Source: Paenibacillus sp. FSL K6-3182 (GTDB taxonomy: Bacteria; Bacillota; Bacilli; Paenibacillales; Paenibacillaceae). From it: DNA of 64,000 nucleotides. Below the pieces are notes generated by a model, which saw nothing but the letters and a program-made list of their open reading frames with translations, did no database searches and had not been told where the DNA came from. The position numbers and the translations under genes were made by a program. The stretch covers positions 1,917,501 through 1,981,500 of the forward strand of contig NZ_CP150265.1 of the NCBI RefSeq assembly GCF_037976325.1, read 5' to 3'. Positions 1-9,074 of this stretch are shown here, in pieces; within the stretch, counting starts at the first letter, position 1, and each line of letters starts with the position of its first letter.

Positions 1-2
1 GG

Positions 3-1766
3 GAGCTGAGCGCGCAGGAACAGGTCACGATAAACATCAATCTTTTGGAAGCGGATAAAGGCGTTGGCAATGACGAGCTGCAGCATCTGGTAATCAATCG
101 CGAAGCCATTTCTCCATCTGCAAGGCTCTCGTGGAAAGCTTATTGCTGGGATGAAGCAGCAGGGACAGCAGGGTGGATGCCCGTTGAAGTGATAGAGGAT
201 GAGACGCTCCATTTGACGCTTAGCGGTAAAATATCATTTTGCCTAAGAGCGCCGATGCGAACGGTAACTGTGCATCCTGCAAGCGAGCAACCGCGATATT
301 GGATATGTGCAACAGTTGAGGAGTCTGGTTATGAAATGCCGCCTCGCATTCGTCAGCTTATGCTGCATACGGTCAAAGCTGAGCAGAAGGATACATTAAG
401 CGAAGTGATTGATTTTACGGTATCGGGAGAGCCCCATGAAGAAATACATATTGCTACCTACTTAGCTGTTTTTGGACAAATACGAGTTCAAGTGCAGGAT
501 GCTGATGGCGCATGGCGATACTGGCAGGAGATTGCTTCCTTTGAGGAGCTGCCTCACTCTGATCGCCCGCCTGCGTTTTATACCGTTATAAGACATGCTT
601 CGATGGACCATGTAACGGTACAGTTTAGCGACGGCTCTACCGGAGCTGTTCCGCCGCCTGGACAAACGGTTCGTATCATTGCTAGTGAACCTAGGTTTGA
701 CCTTTACCGATTTATTGGACGAAGCAATGGGCTGCCGAGCCAAAGCTTTGAGCTGTACAATCTATCCTGCAAGAAACGCGAGGCACTAAAGCTGCAGGTA
801 GGTGAACAAGAGCCGAATGGCCATTTCAAATGGCAGGATTGGAAGCGTGTAGATGAGTTTGACCGCTCTAAGCCAGGCGATCGTCATTATATTTATGATC
901 CCGTCAAAAGACTCATTTACTTCGGCAATGGCGAAAAAGGAGCTATTCCGCCAGTCAGTATGGACACCAATATAGTTCTTACCGGTTGCGAATTAGGCGG
1001 TGGTGATCGTGGCAACGTTAAGCCTTATCTCATATCTGAGTGGGTGAACGAAGCACATAAAGCATTGCAAATCGAAGTGAATAATCCAAGTTTTGCAGCT
1101 GGAGGCTCGGAAGCGGAAACGCTGCAGGTAACGCTGCAGCGGGCGCAGTCAGAACTGAAGCATACATTCCGTGCCGTCACCAATGAGGATTACGAAACTT
1201 TGGCTTTAGCAACACCAGGCGCTGCCGTAGCTAGAGTGCATGCAATTCCTCTCTATAAGCCGGGACTTGATGATTATCCGCGAGAGAAGGCAAATGGTCA
1301 AGTTTCTGTTGTAGTCGTACCATACGGTTTAAGCGATACACCAACGCCAAGCGCCGGTTTTCTGCAAACTGTAAAACGTCATTTGGATACAAGAAGATTA
1401 ATAACGACAGAAGTACATGTCATTCCCCCCATTTATATTAAAGTAACCGTCAATGCCGTTGTTGTTGTCGAGCCTCAATTCGTAGATGAAGGACAACGTT
1501 TAGTAGAGCAATTGAAAAAGCTGCTAAGACCGCTTGATGGTGAGCATGAAACCAAAGGCTGGAAATTTGGCCGGTCTGTCTATAAGGGAGACATTTATAA
1601 TGCGCTAAGCAAGGCGAGCGGCGTAGTATACGTACAGGATTTGTGGATTGATGCGGAAGGTGCGCATGTTAGGAAAAGTGCAGGAGGAGACATCATTCTT
1701 CCGCCGCAGGGACTTGTTTACTCGGGGCAGCATGAAATTGAACTCATTAGTCGCACCCATCTATAG
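3..1766 (+). CDS. Putative baseplate assembly protein (phage J-like), 5' end missing
   Basis: The reading frame is open to the left edge (frame starts at base 3), so the N-terminus is outside the window; a TTG at 45 is internal rather than a convincing start. The visible 587 codons end in a TAG at 1764. Around bases 1100-1260 the protein has a glycine-rich GGSEAE stretch followed by FRAVTNEDYETLA and a PGAAVARVHA segment, the pattern typical of gpJ/gp6-like baseplate proteins (the 'putative baseplate assembly protein' family of contractile tails and extracellular contractile injection systems). Upstream sequence looks beta-rich and is probably a decorating domain. A strong RBS for the next gene follows 20-odd bases after the stop, so the three tail genes are likely one operon. 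In the particle it would join the spike/hub to the sheath wedge. Family is fairly sure; phage versus injection-system origin is inferred from neighbours. Confidence 0.8.
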   Translation, partial: ELSAQEQVTININLLEADKGVGNDELQHLVINREAISPSARLSWKAYCWDEAAGTAGWMPVEVIEDETLHLTLSGKISFCLRAPMRTVTVHPASEQPRYWICATVEESGYEMPPRIRQLMLHTVKAEQKDTLSEVIDFTVSGEPHEEIHIATYLAVFGQIRVQVQDADGAWRYWQEIASFEELPHSDRPPAFYTVIRHASMDHVTVQFSDGSTGAVPPPGQTVRIIASEPRFDLYRFIGRSNGLPSQSFELYNLSCKKREALKLQVGEQEPNGHFKWQDWKRVDEFDRSKPGDRHYIYDPVKRLIYFGNGEKGAIPPVSMDTNIVLTGCELGGGDRGNVKPYLISEWVNEAHKALQIEVNNPSFAAGGSEAETLQVTLQRAQSELKHTFRAVTNEDYETLALATPGAAVARVHAIPLYKPGLDDYPREKANGQVSVVVVPYGLSDTPTPSAGFLQTVKRHLDTRRLITTEVHVIPPIYIKVTVNAVVVVEPQFVDEGQRLVEQLKKLLRPLDGEHETKGWKFGRSVYKGDIYNALSKASGVVYVQDLWIDAEGAHVRKSAGGDIILPPQGLVYSGQHEIELISRTHL

Positions 1767-1799
1767 CATCGTGGCAATCGGCTGCAAAGGAGGTACAGC

Positions 1800-3905
1800 A
1801 TGAACGGAAAAGACCAGTTTTTCTCGATTAACCGCGAGCAGGATTGGCTGCGCGGCACCGGGTATAATCTTGATTTTCATTTAGCAGGCTTCGGCGTTTG
1901 CCGCGATAACAAATACGGAATAGCGGGAACGATTCAGCTGAGTGACCTCGCAGGTACAGCTGCCATTCAAGAGCTGGCTGTTTCCCAGCATGAGCATATG
2001 TTTTTGCTGGATGAGCGCGCGGATCTGTGGATTTACGACCGCCGTAATGCTGATCATAAGCGCTTGTTTACACAAGGGCATGGTCTGTTCAGCTCCCATG
2101 CTAGACTTGCTGCCTCCGGCGAGCTTTTAATTGCCGCCGATCGCACGGGTGAGAGGACAGTCGCTGCTTACCATACCGGCAATGGACAAACGCTTTGGTC
2201 GCGCGGAGGCAATGAAGCAGATGGAGTTTTGCTGCATCCGCTTGCGATAGCAGCGGATAACCGGTATGTGTACGTGCTGACACCGCTTGAACTCGATACG
2301 GGAGGCGATGAGCCGTCAATAGCAGAAGGCGCTAAGCTCGGGATCATCCAGTTTACGTTAGGCGGCGCACTTGTCAGTGTATGGAGTGATCCAAAGTTTA
2401 CACAGCATGTACGAGCGAAGCTAAGGCATTTGAACCGAACTTACTTCATGACCGTCGCGGCATCGGGTGAGCTTTATATATTTGATACGTTATACGCAAA
2501 GCTATTTTCATTCGGGCCTACTGGAACATTGAGTGCGAAACGTGAACTCCCTGCTCTTCCTTATGCAGGACTTTGTGCTGACAGCAGCGGCATGATTTAT
2601 ATTGGCGACACGAGGCAAATGGATCAAGTGAGCGAGGATGACCGCTTTATCGTCCAGTTGAATGCTGCTGGCGAGACAGTTGGACGCATTACAGGTTTCC
2701 GTGGCAAAGCGGATCAGCTGTTGATTGATGAGAAGGATCGCATGTACATTTTGAACAGCGAAGACGGAACGATTACGATCTTGAACTTACAGCCGCAGAC
2801 GCTGTTGATGGAGGAAACGGGTGTTCCTGAAGGGGTCTGGCTTTCACGGGCGTTCGATAGCGCAGAAGCCGAAACCGTCTGGCACAAGATGGCGCTTAAC
2901 TCCTTTATTCCAGATGGCACACAGATTCATATATCCTATTTCAGTCAAAATGACGATAGCTGCATTATCGCCGGAAGCTATCGAAAAGTAGACGATTGGC
3001 TAGCTGATGCGACGATTCCCTACCGCGAAAAGCTGAATGCACTAGCCGAATTTTGGTCAGTGCCGGTTATTAATCCGAGTGATGCATTGTTTTTTGGAGC
3101 AAAAGGACGTTACTTGTGGCTAAAAATCGAATGGATCGCTTCGGAGCGGTATACGCCGCTATTGGAGTCCCTGCGAATTTATTTTCCGAGAGACACTTAT
3201 TTAAATTATTTGCCTGCTGTCTATCAAGAGGACCCGGCAAGCCGTGATTTTCTTGAGCGTTATTTATCATTATTCGGCACGTTGTTTTCCGAGATTGAGG
3301 AAGAAATTGAGGATTTATCGGAATACATCGATCCTGAACGGGCAACGGGCGAGCATTTACGCTGGCTGGCGACTTGGGTTGGCCTGGAAACGGATGATTA
3401 TTGGACGGATGAGCAGGTGCAGGCGTTCATTCAGGCCGCACCGGAGCTTTATCGTTACCGTGGCACGCGTCAAGGCTTAATGAAAACGATCGAGATTTAT
3501 ACGGGTATTGCACCGCTCATCGTGGAATATTTTCAAACAAAGGCGATGCGCGACAACGGAGAGCTGCGGCATCTGACAGATCAGCTTTATAGCGGTGATC
3601 CGTATACGTTTACCGTGCTGCTGCGGCCGGAACAAGCGCCAACAGAGAAGCAGCGAGTCGTTATCGAACAGCTGCTGGATGAGCAAAAGCCGGCCTATAC
3701 GGAAGCGAAGCTGGTGCTGCTGCAGCCTTGGATGTATTTGGATTTACATACGTACTTAGGCATAAATACGGTGCTGACTGAGCCTTCACTGCTCAAGCTG
3801 AACCCTGATCGTTCGATGCCAAATGACACGCTGATCGTTGACGTTGGCATGGAGAAGCGCATGGATATCCATACCCGTTTAGAAATGGATTCAGAGCTGG
3901 AATAG
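1800..3905 (+). CDS. Phage tail protein I-like baseplate protein with N-terminal beta-propeller
   Basis: ATG at 1800 is preceded by AAAGGAGGT, an excellent RBS. The 701-residue product has two parts. Residues about 50-330 carry repeated NHL/SMP-30-like blades (short strands such as DGVLLHPLAIAADNRYVYVLT and SSGMIYIGDT). Residues about 465-600 match the gpI-type tail domain: YLPAVYQED, FLERYLSLFGTLFSEIEEEI, HLRWLATWVGLE and YRYRGTRQGLMKTIEIYTG. This domain sits at the baseplate wedge of contractile tails. The large propeller fused in front is common in injection-system versions and not in plain phage gpI proteins (family knowledge), which favours an extracellular contractile injection system here. 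The gene lies 33 bases after the J-like gene and 26 before the next. Confidence 0.8.
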   Translation: MNGKDQFFSINREQDWLRGTGYNLDFHLAGFGVCRDNKYGIAGTIQLSDLAGTAAIQELAVSQHEHMFLLDERADLWIYDRRNADHKRLFTQGHGLFSSHARLAASGELLIAADRTGERTVAAYHTGNGQTLWSRGGNEADGVLLHPLAIAADNRYVYVLTPLELDTGGDEPSIAEGAKLGIIQFTLGGALVSVWSDPKFTQHVRAKLRHLNRTYFMTVAASGELYIFDTLYAKLFSFGPTGTLSAKRELPALPYAGLCADSSGMIYIGDTRQMDQVSEDDRFIVQLNAAGETVGRITGFRGKADQLLIDEKDRMYILNSEDGTITILNLQPQTLLMEETGVPEGVWLSRAFDSAEAETVWHKMALNSFIPDGTQIHISYFSQNDDSCIIAGSYRKVDDWLADATIPYREKLNALAEFWSVPVINPSDALFFGAKGRYLWLKIEWIASERYTPLLESLRIYFPRDTYLNYLPAVYQEDPASRDFLERYLSLFGTLFSEIEEEIEDLSEYIDPERATGEHLRWLATWVGLETDDYWTDEQVQAFIQAAPELYRYRGTRQGLMKTIEIYTGIAPLIVEYFQTKAMRDNGELRHLTDQLYSGDPYTFTVLLRPEQAPTEKQRVVIEQLLDEQKPAYTEAKLVLLQPWMYLDLHTYLGINTVLTEPSLLKLNPDRSMPNDTLIVDVGMEKRMDIHTRLEMDSELE

Positions 3906-3931
3906 TATAATTACGCGAAGGAGCGGTACAA

Positions 3932-5602
3932 GTGAAAAAATCGAGGCTGTATCCATTTGAGAGAAATCGTTATTTTTACGGGAAGCTGTTGACGGTACGC
4001 GATTTCGAGTCGGAGCAAAAATATTTTAATGATAAAAGAAGGCTGTTGAACCGTCTGCTCTATGGCAGCGGCGTGTTGTCCGGCATGCAGGTTGTAGCGG
4101 TAGATGACAAAACAATTTCGGTCGAAATGGGCGTAGCAATCGATTATATCGGACGAGAACTGGTTATTCCTTCACCTGTAACGTTAAAGCTGTCGATGAT
4201 CGAGGGCTTTACAAACAATGAATATAAGAAAAACGTATACTTGTGCGTCGCTTATGATGAGAAAGGCAAGGAGCCCGTTCACTCGGTAGGCAATTCAGCA
4301 ATTCGCAACGATGAAGTGAGCGAATACAACCGTGTGCTTGAATCCTATCGTTTATTCATTAATGAAGAAGCGCCTGCACCGTCCTCATTTGAATTCGTTA
4401 GATTGCTTGAAAATGTAGCTACGATTTATGAAGATGCGAACGTACGGATTACGCAGCGTATGCCAAAGTATGTGAATGTTGGCGAGGTTGTTGAGGTCAA
4501 GCTGGTGGTTGAGAAGACACTGCAAACGCCGCGAATTGCTTTCCAATATGATTATGAAGCAATGGGCTTCACCTCTGTTGGCCATGATGGGAATACCGTT
4601 ATGTTTGTTGAGCCGGGCGATGCGCAGGAAACGGAGTACTCGGTTAGTTTTCATTTGAAAGCGCCGCAGACTGCTGGCATCAAAGCACAGCTTACTGTAC
4701 CTAATCATGCTGCGAAGTTAACCATTGGCGACTCGGCTATTCCACTGGATACGAATGCGAAGCACATCATTGAGGTGCTGGACGAGCCTGTAGCGAATCG
4801 TATATTGAAGGATTGGCATGAACGCAGCTTAGAGCAGGCAGTAGAGGGTTCTGCTGATCAAAGCATCTGCTTAGCCAAAATCAGCTTGCTCCAAATGGGA
4901 CCGACCTACATGATTGAGAAGGTGGATCGTGTACCTTTTGATGAATATATCGAGAGCACCGCGCTGCTGCAGCGTTTAACGCAAACGTCGCAATCCTCAT
5001 CGCTTCATAAGTTTTATGCGAGCGCGGAGACGCATGATCTGGAATACGATGAGAAGCCAACTCTTGATGTACAGTATCATCCCGAACGCAATGAATTTGA
5101 TTTCAAGCTTGGTATTCCGCGGCCTCAGCATTTGTATGATGAGATTTCAACGGGTACAATGGAAGTAGCGCTGGAGTCTATCGGCAAGACAGGCGGCTTC
5201 TTCTTCTCGCGCGGCAAAAAAAACTATGTGTCTGATGAAATTCAGCATGGCCTTGGCGAGGGTCAAGTATCGGTTGTAGTCGGCTTGGAAGAGATCGATA
5301 AGACGATTTTGGCTGACCAAGCAAGCACGATGAAAAAAGTATATTATGGACAAAGCGACGTATTTAAAGGCACAGAGTTTGAGCCTGATATACCGAATGT
5401 ATCGCTTGGAACAATTGTTTATCCAGAGAAGGGCACATTCCGTATCGGAATGAAGCTTCAAGGTGAAACCGAGTCGGCTGCGTCTGTAATCGCCGTTCGC
5501 TGGTGGGCATTCAAAAGTTTAGGTGCGGCGAAAGCGGCTGATCAAGTAAATGATGAGATAGATCAAGGGTTTGCAGAAGCGGCTGCATCGCAGCAGGAGT
5601 AA
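3932..5602 (+). CDS. Conserved protein associated with contractile injection systems
   Basis: GTG at 3932 follows GAAGGAGCGG with good spacing and gives 556 residues. The N-terminus has the sequence RNRYFYGKLLTVRDFESEQ followed by a YFNDKRRLLNRLLYGSGVLSGM segment. This pattern (short tail start, 'F-E-S-E-Q' and a helix leading to 'G-V-L-S-G') recurs in uncharacterised proteins beside J-like and I-like baseplate genes. The middle (about residues 175-280) looks like an Ig-like beta domain, and the C-terminal part is acidic with a stretch of alanine and glutamate at the very end. No catalytic motif or membrane segment is visible. It is the last gene of the tail operon, before a terminator. A structural or assembly role in the particle is inferred from position only. 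Confidence 0.6.
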   Translation: MKKSRLYPFERNRYFYGKLLTVRDFESEQKYFNDKRRLLNRLLYGSGVLSGMQVVAVDDKTISVEMGVAIDYIGRELVIPSPVTLKLSMIEGFTNNEYKKNVYLCVAYDEKGKEPVHSVGNSAIRNDEVSEYNRVLESYRLFINEEAPAPSSFEFVRLLENVATIYEDANVRITQRMPKYVNVGEVVEVKLVVEKTLQTPRIAFQYDYEAMGFTSVGHDGNTVMFVEPGDAQETEYSVSFHLKAPQTAGIKAQLTVPNHAAKLTIGDSAIPLDTNAKHIIEVLDEPVANRILKDWHERSLEQAVEGSADQSICLAKISLLQMGPTYMIEKVDRVPFDEYIESTALLQRLTQTSQSSSLHKFYASAETHDLEYDEKPTLDVQYHPERNEFDFKLGIPRPQHLYDEISTGTMEVALESIGKTGGFFFSRGKKNYVSDEIQHGLGEGQVSVVVGLEEIDKTILADQASTMKKVYYGQSDVFKGTEFEPDIPNVSLGTIVYPEKGTFRIGMKLQGETESAASVIAVRWWAFKSLGAAKAADQVNDEIDQGFAEAAASQQE

Positions 5603-5610
5603 GCCATTAT

Positions 5611-5662
5611 AAGCTGTTCAGAAGGTCGATAAGAACGATGATCTTGCTGAGCAGCTTTTTTT
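5611..5662 (+). terminator. Rho-independent terminator after the tail operon
   Basis: AAGCTGTTCAG pairs with CTGAGCAGCTT through one wobble, the stem continues inside with AAGGTC/GATCTT, and a run of T follows the 3' arm. It ends the tail-gene operon. Confidence 0.75.
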
Positions 5663-5708
5663 ATATATGGCGTAAACTAGTATAGGTGTACAAGAAGGAG
5701 GCTTTTAT

Positions 5709-6758
5709 TTGAAAGACCTTTATGAGCGTTTAAGGGAGCTGAGCGAGGGTGAGGCTAGAAGCCTTCTAAACGACCTTCTAAAGCTGACTGTACCGTTTAC
5801 TGAACAAGGAAATGGGGAGCAGATGGCTCTGGCTGACTCCATTGTACAAATATATGAAAAAAGCGTGCAGCACTCACATTCCTTGCGAGTTGAAGCTGAG
5901 CAGCGCAAAAGCATGGTTCATCTCGTATGCAGCATGTCGGATGCAGGGTCTTTGAAAGTAGCCCTAAGCAATTTAGGAAAACATGCAGACAATGAGGTAT
6001 TGTCGTTTAATGATTGCTTTTCAGTAGGTCCAATTAAGAATATTGATCGTGTGGAAGGACAGCGGTCTCGAGAATTTTGGCAAATGGAGAAGCTGTCTGG
6101 TTTTATGTTTAATCACCACATGAATCGTGAGCATCAGATTCAGAGAATGATCGAGAAAATAACAGCCATAGCTGAGCATAAATCTATCATCATCTGGTGT
6201 GCCGATAACGCGCACGATCAGGTAGGACTGCGTTTCATCATGCATTTGCTAAAGAATCGTACCAATAGCGTACATATGATGAATGTTTCTGAGCTTTTTC
6301 GGCTTAACGCGGCAAGCATGCAGACTAACCTGCCTCACTATGCGCAAGGGCTGCTAGAGAGGGATGTTTACTTAAATATCGTAAACGGATATGAGCAAGC
6401 AGAGAAAATAGTAGATAGTGAGAGACGACGCTATGAAGCAGAGTGGTTGGAGCTGTCTCAGGAAGAGTGTACACTGCGTTTATGGGAAGATGGCAAGATT
6501 AAGCATGCTGCTGAAGAGGAGCTTGATAGGAGGCTTATAACTATTATTGATAAGCTTGCAATCGAAAGCGAGGATGGATTTGTAAAGGCAGGAGCTGTTA
6601 TTGGAGAATTACAGGACCACTATTTTCAGCTAATCGACTTTCGTTTCACTGAATATCGGCTGTGGACGCTAATTAGCGATGGCTGCTTGGCGTTTAGAGG
6701 ACTGCCGGGTGCGATGCATCAATATTCCGTGCGAAATAACAGAGGGAGGACAATTTGA
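5709..6758 (+). CDS. DUF1835 domain-containing protein
   Basis: TTG at 5709 follows AAGAAGGAGGC. The 349-residue product shows the DUF1835 pattern from about residue 68 (VHLVCSMSDAGSLKVAL, then NDCFSVGPI and later IIWCADNAHDQVGLRFIM), with a DUF3658-like helical C-terminus ending in a region that predicts a restriction-like or winged-helix fold poorly. The family is widespread in Bacillales and its function is not known. The stop codon overlaps the ATG of the following hydrolase by one base, so the two are probably cotranslated. It has its own start after the tail terminator and need not belong to the injection system. Confidence 0.7.
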   Translation: MKDLYERLRELSEGEARSLLNDLLKLTVPFTEQGNGEQMALADSIVQIYEKSVQHSHSLRVEAEQRKSMVHLVCSMSDAGSLKVALSNLGKHADNEVLSFNDCFSVGPIKNIDRVEGQRSREFWQMEKLSGFMFNHHMNREHQIQRMIEKITAIAEHKSIIIWCADNAHDQVGLRFIMHLLKNRTNSVHMMNVSELFRLNAASMQTNLPHYAQGLLERDVYLNIVNGYEQAEKIVDSERRRYEAEWLELSQEECTLRLWEDGKIKHAAEEELDRRLITIIDKLAIESEDGFVKAGAVIGELQDHYFQLIDFRFTEYRLWTLISDGCLAFRGLPGAMHQYSVRNNRGRTI

Positions 6759-8437
6759 TGAAGCCGTTATTTGGGAAGGATTCTGCTATTCCAGATAAGA
6801 AAAAGATCGTTTTTCTAGGAGACAGCATTACGGATGAGGGTACGTTTATTGCTTACATGGATGCTTATTTCCTGCAGCATATGCCAGCCAATCAAATGAC
6901 ACTCATTAACCTTGGCGTAAGCAGCGAGACAGCATCTGGCTTAAGCGAACCGGAGCATCCTTTTCCTCGTCCCTGCGTGCATGATCGGCTTGCCAAGGCT
7001 CTAGCGGAAAGCAAACCGGACTGGGTCGTTGTATGTTATGGAATGAATGACGGCATCTATTATCCTTATTCTTCTGATCGATTCGAAGCGTATCAACAGG
7101 GGTTATTACGGGCTGTTACTCAGATTAAGGCCATGGGAGCCAAAATAATTCTTATGACGCCGCCTCCATTTGATGCCGCATCGTTTACCGGCGGCAGCTT
7201 GCTTCCTTCTGGGCAACCAGCATACAGCTATTCTCAACCTTTTGCTGACTATGAGGATGTATTGAAGCGATACGCAGACTGGGTGCTGACTTTGGACGAT
7301 GTCGCAGATGCGCTCGTTTCTATCCATGATCCCATGCTGCGCGAGTGGGAGCATAAGCGTAAGGAGAATAACAATTATGTAACGGGGGACGGCATTCATC
7401 CGAATGCTGAGGGGCACTGGCTGATCGCCGCTGCTCTGCTTCGTGTGTTGTTTAATATATCACTGGAGCAAATGCCCGAATATGTGCTCCAACCAGACTC
7501 TTCATCGCTGTTCTCGGCTGTAGAGCAGCGCCATCGATTGCTCAGCTCGGCATGGAAGGAGCATGTCGGACATACGAACCCGAATAAAGCGGAAGCGCTG
7601 CCGCTGGAGCTGGCATTGAAGGAGGGCGAAGCGCTTAAAAATCTTATTCTCTCCTTGGCTGATCATCCAGAGAACAAAAATAATAGCCGTACTTCAAGCT
7701 GGAAGGGCTGTGAGCGTATCGATTTTATGCTGGAGGGAAGAGAAGGACTAATCGTTTTTCCTAAAACATTTGCGCAAGGCAGGCCATGGATATGGCGCGC
7801 TGAGTTTTTTGACGCGTTCTCCTACCCCGATATGGCTTTGCTCGAGCAGGGCTGGGCAATTGCTTATTATCGACTAAGCGACATGTATGGATGCCCGGGT
7901 GCGGTAGAGCGGATGCGAACGTTCCAAACCTACGTGACAAAAGCTTATGAGCTCGCTCCAAAAACGGTGCTTTTTGGGTTCAGCCGCGGCGGTTTATATG
8001 CGTTTAACTATGCAGCCAAGTACCCAGACCAAGTGAAGCTGCTGTACTTAGATGCCCCTGTACTCGATATGCGCAGCTGGCCGGGCGGGAAAGGCGCAGC
8101 TGCAGGTGGAGCGGCTGAGTGGGAGGAGTGTCTGGCTGTTTACGGTGAGCTGGAAGAAACGGAATCGTCACTTAAGGGCTGCTCTCCTCTGGACAGAGTA
8201 GAAGAGCTGGCAGCAGGCGGTATTCCCGTTTTGATCGTTGCAGGTGATGCTGATATTCCGCTGCCTATAGAAGAGAACACGCTGCCTATAGAAGAGAACA
8301 CGCTGCCATTCGAGAAACGTTACCGTGAGCTTGGCGGGACCATTAAAGTCATTGTGAAGCCGGGAGTTGGCCATCACCCGCATAGCTTGGAGCAGCCAGA
8401 GCCGATTTTATCTTTTATTCAGCAATATTCCGAGTGA
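6758..8437 (+). CDS. Two-domain esterase: SGNH hydrolase fused to alpha/beta hydrolase
   Basis: The ATG at 6758 has GGGAGGA 8 bases upstream and is preferred to a TTG one codon earlier. The 559-residue product contains two hydrolase modules. The N-terminal half is an SGNH/GDSL hydrolase: block I GDSITDEG with the nucleophile at Ser23, block III GMNDG, and block V DGIHPNAEGH with the Asp-His pair. The C-terminal half, from about residue 310, is an alpha/beta hydrolase with the elbow GFSRGG (Ser409), an acid-loop VAGDADIPLP and a VGHHPH segment for the histidine. No signal peptide is visible, so both should act in the cytoplasm. Substrates are unknown; deacylation of a carbohydrate is the usual guess for such SGNH domains. 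A perfect 21-bp tandem duplication adds seven residues after the acid loop. Confidence 0.8.
   Translation: MKPLFGKDSAIPDKKKIVFLGDSITDEGTFIAYMDAYFLQHMPANQMTLINLGVSSETASGLSEPEHPFPRPCVHDRLAKALAESKPDWVVVCYGMNDGIYYPYSSDRFEAYQQGLLRAVTQIKAMGAKIILMTPPPFDAASFTGGSLLPSGQPAYSYSQPFADYEDVLKRYADWVLTLDDVADALVSIHDPMLREWEHKRKENNNYVTGDGIHPNAEGHWLIAAALLRVLFNISLEQMPEYVLQPDSSSLFSAVEQRHRLLSSAWKEHVGHTNPNKAEALPLELALKEGEALKNLILSLADHPENKNNSRTSSWKGCERIDFMLEGREGLIVFPKTFAQGRPWIWRAEFFDAFSYPDMALLEQGWAIAYYRLSDMYGCPGAVERMRTFQTYVTKAYELAPKTVLFGFSRGGLYAFNYAAKYPDQVKLLYLDAPVLDMRSWPGGKGAAAGGAAEWEECLAVYGELEETESSLKGCSPLDRVEELAAGGIPVLIVAGDADIPLPIEENTLPIEENTLPFEKRYRELGGTIKVIVKPGVGHHPHSLEQPEPILSFIQQYSE
8261..8302 (+). repeat. 21-bp in-frame tandem duplication
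   Basis: Two identical 21-bp units (8261-8281 and 8282-8302) encode LPIEENT twice, followed by a third partial LP. It lies in the alpha/beta hydrolase domain of the preceding gene and keeps the frame. Confidence 0.95.
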
Positions 8438-8506
8438 GAGAATGATAGCCATAAAGAACGGATGATGGGAAATGGACGAAAATGACAGTCTTCAACTTTG
8501 GTGTGT

Positions 8507-8695
8507 GGAGCTAACGGACATCAGAGCAGTTAGTTGCTCGAAATCTCCATCTTTAAGGAGCTAACGGACATACAGTCTCTTATTTGGCTTCAAGAGCAAT
8601 GGTTATCCTTCAATTTGGATAAATAACGCATCTGATGTCCGTTAGAATTCGAAATGGGCTTAAAATCAGTAAATAGCGGAATGTATGTCCGTTAT
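8507..8695. repeat. Cluster of four CTAACGGACAT repeats in two orientations
   Basis: Two direct copies (GGAGCTAACGGACATC at 8507 and GGAGCTAACGGACATA at 8557) are followed by two inverted copies (8631-8645 and 8684-8695). Copy 1 and copy 3 form a 15-bp perfect inverted pair, and copy 2 and copy 4 a 12-bp pair. No gene is visible in this stretch. It looks like an intergenic repeat family, possibly able to fold into a large hairpin. Confidence 0.8.
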
Positions 8696-8698
8696 AAT

Positions 8699-9066
8699 AT
8701 GCTCCCCAAATAGTAGACAGGTGAAGTAATAAAAAAACCTATTGCTATGAGTGGAGCATTTTTATGTCTAAATCCAATAGAGAAACTAACCATTATCGAA
8801 GAAATCGAAAGTGGCGAACTTGGCCCTATAGCCGCTGCCTTCAACAGTCCCAGAATCCTTCTGGGGAACCCTGAAGTGCGAAAAATATTATTTGCAAACA
8901 TACCGAACTTTTGATGAGCTTGAACAGGACATTGAAGCCTACATTCACTTTTACAATTACGAACGATTACAGGCAAAACAAAACAGCCTCAGTCCAATGG
9001 AGTTTAGGACTAAGGCTGTTTAACGATTTTTATTATTTGTACTGTTACTTGACGGGGGCAGTTCAC
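8699..9066 (+). mobile_element. Internally deleted IS3-family (IS150-like) element
   Basis: A frame from ATG 8747 reads LNPIEKLTIIEEIESGELG, an IS3-type OrfA N-terminus, until about base 8850. From about 8874 another frame encodes an OrfB C-terminus: KCEKYYLQTYRTFDELEQD, YIHFYNYERLQAKQ and LSPMEFRTKAV, ending at the TAA near 9022. Everything between, including the DDE catalytic core, is missing. The outer ends (TGCTCCCCAAATAGTAGACAG on the left, and CTGTTACTTGACGGGGGCAG on the right) resemble IS150-group inverted repeats. Exact boundaries are uncertain by a few bases. The element cannot transpose on its own. Confidence 0.75.
8747..9022 (+). pseudogene. Transposase remnant (OrfA start joined to OrfB end)
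   Basis: This is the coding trace of the deleted insertion sequence: about 34 codons of an OrfA-like HTH region, then after a deletion and frame change about 50 codons of the integrase-core C-terminus. The retained OrfB end has the FYNYERLQ motif typical of IS3-family transposases. The DDE residues are absent. Confidence 0.75.
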
Positions 9067-9074
9067 TTTTATTG

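Noticed and set aside
45..47. TTG as true start of the first gene
   Set aside because: The frame is open upstream to the window edge and the family is longer than 573 residues.
462..743. Minus-strand small basic protein in the baseplate gene
   Set aside because: It is antisense to a well-supported frame and shows no family pattern.
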